From Hordeum vulgare subsp. vulgare (lineage: Eukaryota > Streptophyta > Magnoliopsida > Poales > Poaceae): a stretch of DNA of 64,000 bases. The translations under genes were made by a program, and so were the position numbers. The stretch covers positions 198,073,986 to 198,137,985 of the forward strand of contig NC_058522.1 of the NCBI RefSeq assembly GCF_904849725.1. The letters run 5' to 3'. Position 1 is the stretch's first letter; every line of letters begins with the position of its first letter. Shown piece by piece: positions 57,301 to 64,000 of this stretch. A model generated the notes under the pieces. It was given only the letters and a program-made list of their open reading frames with translations. It had not been told where the DNA came from and ran no database searches.

Positions 57301-57846
57301 TATACATCAAATTTATTCAAAAGCGATGGCCTTCAACATGAACATTTTTTAGATATATTTAAAACATTTTAAAAACAATTATTTTCATAAATTCAAAAAT
57401 GACTTTGAACCAAAGATCAAACAATTTTGAAAAGTTTTCTTGATTTTACAAATTCAAATAAAATTCAAAATTTCCTCTACTTTGGAGTGTCATGTTGCTC
57501 CTCTCTTTATATTAAATATGGTCATGGACATTTGAATTTTATTCGAATTAAAAAATAATAAGGATTCATATGAAAATAAAAATAGTTATCTGTAACTCCC
57601 AACTCTATTTAATTCATTTCATTTTCTCTCATGAAGGTCCTTGGTGGCATGAAGTTTGAAACACTCCCAAAATGAAATTTCAATTCATTTCAAAGAAAAA
57701 TATTTTTTTGGAACTCCTTTTGTTCCCTCTCTTTTTATTTTCCAAAAAAAATCAATTCCGCTAATTGTCAATCAATCATTCACTCAATCAGTGACTATAG
57801 TTAATTTAATATAACATTCCAAAATTTATATTTTTGGGATGTTACA
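54344..57846 (-). repeat. 5' LTR of Gypsy element E (about 3.5 kb)
   Basis: The minus strand starts TGTAACATCCC at 57846 and ends GGGTCGCTACA at 54344, next to a tRNA-Met primer site. A long AT-rich tract lies at 55780-56580, and a GC-rich start-region-like block is at 56700-56860. Large LTRs of this type are known in Triticeae Gypsy families; the family name is not assigned. The candidate target bases after it are TTGTA (57847-57851). No gene is supported inside. Confidence 0.72.
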
Positions 57847-58001
57847 TTGTATGATGTGAAAAATATGCTCATATTTTAATATTCAGGATGCTCTCGTGTC
57901 CATATTCTATTTTTGTCGACATCACTCTCCCAAGTTATGTTGTCCTTATTATCGAGTTCAGCTTTCGCTTGAGGGCAAGCGAGGTCTACACTTGGGGGAG
58001 T
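57847..58001 (+). other. 3' UTR end and polypurine tract of Gypsy element F
   Basis: The plus-strand sequence ends CTACACTTGGGGGAGT directly before an LTR start, with GAGGGCAAGCGAGG a little upstream as in related elements. Element E is inserted to its left. Confidence 0.75.
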
Positions 58002-59223
58002 TGATACGTCCATTTTACATCATGAATGCTTATTGATATTTATGTTATTCTTGTCCAATATTCAGCATTATGGTATAATTATTATGCCTTCCACTCTGAA
58101 TATGCAAGGTACATCACAAAGAGGGAAATTACTGGAAACTCGAATTCTGGACCTGAATAGCAAGAAAAAGTGTTAAAAATCACTCGAGTCCAAATGACCT
58201 AAAACTTCACGCAACATTTTTATGGAATTTATCATATTTATTGAGCCAAAAATATACGAGAGGGGGGGCACCTGCTTTCGAGAAGCCAACAGGGCGCAAA
58301 CACCTCCCCTAGGCACCCGTGTATCCTTGTGGGCCCCCAGCAAGTCTCCCACCCCTCCTTTCGACTATATGGTGTGTTTTAACCTAGAAAAATCACAAGG
58401 AGAATTTCAGGATGAAGCACCGCCAACTCGAGGAAGAAACCAGGGCAAAGGCCCATTTGCTCTCCCACGGAGAGATTCTATGGGGGAAACTTCCCTACGG
58501 GAAGGGGAAATCAAAGCCATCGTCATCACCAATGCTTCCACCTTCGTGGGACGACCAATATTCATCAACATATTCACCAACACCATCAAATCTCATACCC
58601 TAGTTCATCCCTTATATTCAATCTTTGTCTCAAATCCTCATATTGGTACCTGTGGGTTACTAGTAGTGTTGATTACATCTTGTAGTTGATGCCAGTTGGT
58701 TTACTTAATGAAAGATATTATGTTCACATCCTTGATATCCATTGTTATACCTCTCATCTTGAACATGTTGATGCGGTTTGAGTAGTTACTATAGTTCCCG
58801 AGGACACGGGGGAAATCTTGTTGTAAGTAAACATGTGAAGTTAGTATTCGCTCGATATTTTGATGATGTGTATGTTGTTGCTTCTCTTAGTGGTGTCGTA
58901 TGAACGTCGACTAAATGAAACTTCACCATGTTATGGGCCTAAGGGAAGGCATTTTGGAGTAACAAGTAGATGACGGGTTGCGAGATTGACAAAAGCTTAA
59001 CCCCCAGTTTATGTGTTGCTTCATGGCGGGATCATTTGGATCCGCACATGTCATATTATGGTTTGAGTTCTCTTAATTCTGATTTCCTAGTTGGCAATGC
59101 TTGCAAGAGGGGTAATCATAAGTGGGTTGCTTGTTCCAGTAATAAAACACCTTAGCACCGGTCCACCCAAATATCAAATTACAAAAGTAACAAGTGTGAA
59201 TCAACTAAACATGATGAACATGA
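58002..59223 (+). repeat. 3' LTR of Gypsy element F (truncated right)
   Basis: Starts TGATACGTCCATTTTACATCATG, a frequent Triticeae Gypsy LTR opening, with the GGGAAATTACTGGAAACTC and AATTCTGGACCTG words that follow in that group. It is cut by another LTR at 59224. The frame at 58222-58689 is an LTR frame and not a gene. Confidence 0.78.
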
Positions 59224-60640
59224 TGTGACGCCCAAGATGAGATCCTATACTTATTTTGGCCCAATGGCCTCGACAGGGATAGAAGCGCATGTTGTCATTT
59301 TGCAAGAATGGATATCTTTACAAGTACATGTATTGAAAAGATGAGTATATGGATTTGGCTTACACTCGCTACAAGCTACATCAAATTCACGTCAGTACAA
59401 CAACATAATCAATCATCATGAAGAAGAACGGGTCCAACTACGAACCAAAACAAACGATAAACGAACGATGTCCATCCTTGCTATCCCAGGCTAGATCGAT
59501 GAAGAAGAAGAAGAAGAAACTCCATATAGAACAATCATCGCGCTCACGTGAGAGTATTGCTTTACCTGTATCTACAACTGGTGTTGTAGTAATCTGTGAG
59601 CCACAGGGACTCAGCAATCTCATTTCCAAAGGTATCAAGACAAGCAAAGCTTAATAGGTGAGGTATGGTTAAGTAGTGAGGCCGCTACAAGTAACTAAGC
59701 ATTATTTGGGTCGCTAACTTAAGAGTACAAGAATAAAAGAGGGGGATGATCTACACATAGGGCACGTGAACTACTGATGATCAAATAAATGATCCTGACC
59801 ACGTGCTTACGTCAGACATAACCCCACCATGTCCTCAGTCGGAGAAGGAGCTCACGAAAGAGACACTCACGGTTATGCACACAATTAGCATATTTTAACT
59901 AAGATTACTTCAAGTTATCTAGAACCGGATGTTAAACAAAGTTTCCAAGTTGCCACATAACCGTGGGCATGGCTTTCCGAAATATTTAACCCTATAGGAT
60001 TCCTTGGTGGAAAACCACAACTCTGAGATAACCAAAAGCATCATCTGAATTAGCACAAGCCGCATGGTAAGCCTCGATCACGAAACTCGTGATCTCCTCG
60101 GATTCCTTAGTGAAAAACCTCAACTCTGAGAAAACCCAAAGCATCATCGGAATCCCGATGCACAAGATATTTTGTAAAAGGTAAAGCAAATCCATCAAGG
60201 CCGCCTGTCGTGTCGATGAACCCGATAGGAGCCGCGTATCGTGTTCTCAGGACACGACCGGATGAGCAGTACGTACGATGGACGAATAGAGATCCCTCCA
60301 GTTTCCCTAGGTGGCCCCAGCAAGTGGCTCTGTTTTGGACCAACACTCATGAGGATCACTGGCCTGGGGGTTGATTAATTATCCACAACGTTCGGAAAGT
60401 GCCTATGCAATTTTATTAGGATATTAGGCAAACGTAGTACCAAAGTTGGGCCTTGCTAGACCAGTTTTAATCTAAGACGAATTATCAAGGGGGTCCCCAT
60501 AACAACCCCGATCGTGTTAGGAGCGCTCTGTTATGGAATATAACACCGGTAACCAAAACTAAGGTGGCAAAGGTGGAACAAAACACCAGGCTAGAAGGCC
60601 AAGCCTTGCAATTTTTACCAAGTATATAGTGTCAGTGCAC
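59224..60640 (-). repeat. LTR fragment of the element D family
   Basis: Plus-strand left end TGTGACGCCCAAGATGAG matches the left end of the element D LTR (43742). It shares ATGATCCTGACCACGTGCTTACG, CATAACCCCACCATG and the AGGAGCGCTC(T)... AACACC...TAGAAGGCC order characteristic of this LTR. It lacks the inverted duplication seen at 44162-44658. The right part is lost near 60640. Confidence 0.68.
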
Positions 60641-62599
60641 TAAAGACCGGGGTCTCCAATGCCCAGACCCCAGATCTAACTAGCTGGCTACAAGAGGGTG
60701 GAGGACAATAGCTATTAGGGGGTATCTCTTTCTTTGTCGTGTCACTATTGGGGAGCAGTAGTGATGCTTTGGATATATTATCCTAACCAGAACTTGTAGA
60801 GGAGTCTACTCCATATACTACTAAATTTGTCAGTTTTTAGGCTATAATAGTTTTAGCCGTCCAATCCTTCCCTTTTTATGTACATGTTTTCTATTTGCTA
60901 GCTCAAGGATGCTCACGATGATATGTCATGCTGTCATGTAGTTGTACAATTACTACTCTACTGAATGTTTACAAAATTTTCAGCTTGTAAGTCCGCAACA
61001 TATATAATTCATGTACCTCCTTCCTGTCAACAATGTGTACACATGTTTACTTCACTCTATCTAATAATCGTGCATAATACTGTCCTGCATGCAGGGGTGG
61101 TTGGAAGACTTTTGAGAATAAGAAGAAATCAGACCAAGCTTGGAACGCCCAGTGGATCTTCGTGTTCTTCAGGAAACAATTGAGCTCAACTTTCTGATCA
61201 TTGGCGCTACAGGTTGTTGAAGATAACACCTAGCTCATGTGTCTCTACATATTGTTGATGTACATTGCTTGCATCCGATGTTTACTTACCATCACTGAGT
61301 CCAACTCTTATAGATTGTATGATGCTCCTCCGATTTATGTTTTGATGATGTTTAGGATTAAGAATGGTTTGATATATCTATTAGCTATCTGTATCATGAT
61401 TTTTAAAATTAGTTAGATGATATTTGTTCATAATGCATGCTTATTTTAACTCTTTTAGTTCATTTTTACCTATTATCACTTGAATATCTTTGTTAGAATA
61501 TACCTAACTGTTATGTATGTACACGAATATAGTGTATCTGAATCTAGGTGTATATGTTGTGCAATTGTATAGAGCTACTAGTCGTGCTTGGTATTTTAGT
61601 ATTTTTCATGTTGTATCTATTTTTATACTACTAATTGTGTACCTGCAGCTAGTTGAATATAGTGCAATTATGTACATGAACATACTGTTACTTTTTTTGC
61701 ATTGTTTCAACATTTTTTGCTATTGTATACTTTCTAATGCATGATCATTCTATTGCGAGGTGAATATGATTTTCAAAAGTTGGAGGAGGACAATAAGGAC
61801 TTCTGTTATTTCTTATATTCTAAATTTATATTTATATTTTCTTTCTTGTAGAAAAGTTTTGCTTGGCACTTATTGGTTCTTGAGATGTAAAGATATACAC
61901 TTCTGGAATGAATGTTAGTAATGTTATATTTTGGGCTCCTATAATTTTTCATGTTGCTTTGGAAATATATCAGAGTCGAATATAGATTTGGATGTGATGT
62001 ATAGTAATGTCAACGGCCTAGAAAATCAGACTAGATCAATTATTTCAACGTAGCTTCAACTATATTGGATAGTTGTTTATGAGGGAAAAACTTGAGAAGT
62101 CCAAGGCCCATCTAAGAAATGACCCAAGAAAATACTACACCAAAAAGAAATATGGTATTAAAAGGCCATTACACAGAAATTAAAACGACCATGATCCAAC
62201 AATTAAAAAGGCCAAAATGTTGGGCATGTCCCATTTAGCTAACCAAAATTAATAGTAAAAAATATAAAAAGGCTGAATTAATGGGCTTGGCCCATCTAAA
62301 ACACCGAACTGGACCGGGCTGATTCTAATCTTCGACCAATTCATTTGTTCAAAATTTTGCCACGTCAGCTTGCCACGTTGGATCTTATGAGGGGCAGACA
62401 ACCAACGACCAAAATAATTTCAGTGCTTTCGTTTGGTCGTAAATGTCTTCGACCATTCTAGAAAAAAGGTCGTTATAGTTCATTAGAGACCCTCAGCTTT
62501 TGACCGTCTGTTTTTGGTCGTAAAAAGGTCGCAAATGGAAATCAACGACCATTCGGTGACCAATATTGAAGATCGCAAGTTAGCATATTTCTTGTAGTG
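60641..62599 (+). mobile_element. Right part of a second CACTA transposon
   Basis: The right terminus on the minus strand reads CACTACAAGAAATATGC at 62599, followed inward by TTTGGTCGTAAA and CGACCATT subterminal repeats to about 62400. That is the standard CACTA arrangement. No matching left terminus is visible, so the extent of the element to the left is uncertain and may be shorter. No transposase domain can be read. Confidence 0.65.
61095..61197 (+). pseudogene. Exon-like remnant, unrecognised
   Basis: A pyrimidine-rich acceptor TGCATGCAG at 61094 precedes a frame reading GWLEDF, then, after one extra T, ENKKKSDQAWNAQWIFVFF and a stop after QLSSTF at 61197. It could be a final exon of a captured host gene or of the CACTA's own gene. 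I do not recognise the protein. Confidence 0.35.
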
Positions 62600-62835
62600 T
62601 GAAGCTCAAAAAGAAAAAAAAACGGGACGACATCCGACGCAACCCAGGCTGGTTCCTTCTGGACAAGCACTGCGCGGAGGAGAACGGGGGCGGAAAATAG
62701 GAAGACCCGAGGGGATGGAGAAGCAGAGCCCACCATCACACCGCCTCAAAGATGAGGCGTCGAGACGGGCTCCGGCCGCGCCACTCCGCCTGGAGGGGGA
62801 GAGGCGTGAGCGGGCCTTGGCGGCAGGGCCGATAG
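62600..62835. other. Gap between CACTA end and B3-like gene
   Basis: This would be the 3' untranslated side of the minus-strand gene. No polyadenylation signal AATAAA is visible. Nothing else supported. Confidence 0.5.
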
Positions 62836-63469
62836 TCAGTAGGAGCTCGGGGAGTCGTACTCCAACTTGACCCCCCGAGATCCTGACCTGCCAAGAGCAC
62901 AACTTCCACCGCTGTCCTCGTCGTCGCTGTCGCTCGAGGAGGTACACTCGGCGCCGCTCGAGCTCTCGTAGCAGTAGCCGAGATGCACACCTAAGCGCTT
63001 GTAAAACTTGACGGATAGCATATCGTCCTCCGTTAACTTGAAACCGAGGGTATGCCCATCGTCGAGGCTATGGGCGCGGGCGAAAGCTTCCCATCCCTGC
63101 CCGAGCAGCATGGAGTGGCGCTTCGGGTACTCCACGTGCGCCTGCATAGCACTGTGGGATTAGCCGTGAGCCCGCAACCACAAGATAGGGGGCTTGGCGG
63201 CCTCCATCACCAAGAACGACGTGCAGCTCCACGACGGACTCCACCATCCTCCCGTCCGAGTGCCCGCCAAGCCCGGGAGAAAGCGGAGACGCTGGAGTAG
63301 CACTCCGCCTCCCTCGGCAATGACCCCAGCGTCCTCGGCCCCTCGAGCCTCTCCCGCCACGGTCGACGGGGCTGCCGCTGGCTGCGGCCCCTGAAGCTGT
63401 GGCATTATCCGAACGAGATCCCCTTCCCTCCCTGCCAGCCGACGGAGGCCAGCCCTGTCCCCTAACCAT
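62836..63469 (-). pseudogene. B3 DNA-binding domain gene, frameshifted
   Basis: Two overlapping frames make up one gene. From ATG 63469 (AACCATGG context) the first frame runs a Gly/Arg/Ser-rich N-terminus into MVESVVELHVVLGDGG and YLVVAGSRLIPQCYAG, the first strands of a B3-like fold. The second frame, joined near 63150, carries GWEAFARAHSLDDGHTLGFKL and EDDMLSVKFYKRLG, the C-terminal B3 half typical of grass B3 (REM-like) proteins, then an acidic serine tail (SSSDSDDEDSGG) and LEYDSPSSY before the stop. B3 proteins bind DNA in the nucleus. About 200 residues in total suggest a single-domain protein. A shift between frames and a stop in the second frame upstream of 63147 suggest a pseudogene, unless a sequencing error or unseen splicing restores it. 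A TATA box lies 112 bases upstream. Confidence 0.6.
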
Positions 63470-63580
63470 GGTTAGGAGCGGGCGTCAGTGGCAAGGCTGA
63501 AAGAAACAAGAGAAGGCAATGCGACATGCGTTGAAGGCTTCGAGAGTGACATGGATGGGCAAAACCTCCACGCAAACACC

Positions 63581-63590
63581 CTAATTTATA
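63581..63590 (-). promoter_or_regulatory. TATA box of the B3-like gene
   Basis: TATAAATTAG on the minus strand, 112 bases before the ATG at 63469. Confidence 0.6.
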
Positions 63591-63778
63591 GGGCAAAGCT
63601 CGGAGGCCCACCCTCCTCGCTCCAGAAGCCACCGCCCCTCTCGCCCAACCTCCCTCAAGTCACGAGCGAAATAGGGAACCGCCCAGCTGCACCAATGCAT
63701 GCAGGGGCAGGCCCATCCACGCCCGTGACTTCTAATGCAACGATCGCAACTTGCCCAACCACCGCTGCGCATGTCCTA

Positions 63779-63805
63779 CACGTGGCAGAGGTGTTCTCAC
63801 GTGGT
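63779..63805. promoter_or_regulatory. Paired G-boxes upstream of the B3-like gene
   Basis: CACGTGGC at 63779-63786 and CACGTGGT at 63798-63805, starts 19 bases apart and about 190-220 bases upstream of the TATA box. Such ACGT-core sites bind bZIP factors. An RY-type CATGCA site is at about 63699. Confidence 0.5.
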
Positions 63806-64000
63806 AAAGAGGCCACCGCGCGCATGCCGCACACCCTCCCACTTCGCGCGTTCAATTGGCGACGTGGGGAAATAAAGCTTGTAACGGCTCGATTCCGTTA
63901 AGCCCGGTGCCCACGAGTCCACGCACCGCTTTGGTCCTGGCCCAACAATGCCTTGCATGTGTGTGTGGCCCAGGCCCAGGTTCTCCTATCGGCGCACTAA
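63806..64000. other. Distal upstream region at the window end
   Basis: GC-rich sequence without supported genes or element ends. Confidence 0.5.

Noticed and set aside
58222..58689. 155-codon plus-strand frame
   Set aside because: Lies inside the element F LTR with stretches shared by that LTR group; not a gene.
62606..62947. Minus-strand frame overlapping the B3-like gene
   Set aside because: It is in a different frame from the B3 motifs and runs into the CACTA terminus.

Overview
The window looks like intergenic DNA from a large grass genome, most likely a Triticeae species (wheat, Aegilops or barley relative). Almost everything is LTR-retrotransposon or CACTA transposon sequence, stacked and nested: LTRs opening TGATACG with tRNA-Asp primer sites, a BARE1/Angela-like Copia LTR (TGCTGGAAATATGCCC), a RIRE2/Grande-like Gypsy element with a reverse-strand accessory gene, and CACTACAAGAAA-type CACTA ends. 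Family names come from memory of grass repeats and could not be searched. The only host-like coding sequence with gene architecture is a damaged B3-domain gene at the right end. A second, unrecognised gene-like fragment lies at 30.4-31.1 kb.

Layout 1-30 kb, a four-level nest, all minus-strand. Element A is a pol-less Gypsy with gag, linker, protease and an extra 3' ORF, from left of position 1 to 13636. Its extra ORF is split by a 4,145-bp solo LTR (3804-7948) with perfect 5-bp target duplications (ACACT). Element A sits inside element B, a Tat-lineage Gypsy (13637-25945) with LTR, gag, protease, RT, RNase H and integrase on the minus strand and an intron-containing accessory gene on the plus strand, convergent with pol. 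Element B sits inside element C, a BARE1/Angela-like Copia (25946-30011). The missing halves of B and C should lie left of the window.

Layout 30-64 kb, older and more broken. There is an unknown gene-like fragment (30.4-31.1 kb); a tandem LTR-internal-LTR-internal-LTR array of a small non-coding element (31605-34619, each LTR 580 bp); a degenerate minisatellite (about 34.7-35.06 kb); a non-autonomous CACTA (36011-39240) with a foldback and an internal duplication; a Gypsy LTR (39821 to about 41230); an unclassified stretch; a Gypsy 3' LTR containing a 227-bp inverted duplication just downstream of its TATA box (43742-45195) plus degraded internal sequence to about 47980; a plus-strand, 5'-truncated second copy of the element A family (about 47981-52778); the 5' end of another Gypsy with a 3.5-kb LTR (52779-57846); the 3' end of a plus-strand Gypsy (57847-59223); a further LTR fragment (59224 to about 60640); a CACTA right end at 62599; and the B3-like gene with TATA box and paired G-boxes (62836-63805).

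The most informative observation comes from comparing the two element A-family copies. Both carry the extra ORF behind a leader with a matching GT-AG intron (223 and 219 bp, same donor context), and both carry an internal polypurine-tract-like site just after that ORF. This suggests the family has its own spliced accessory transcript and a second PPT-like element.
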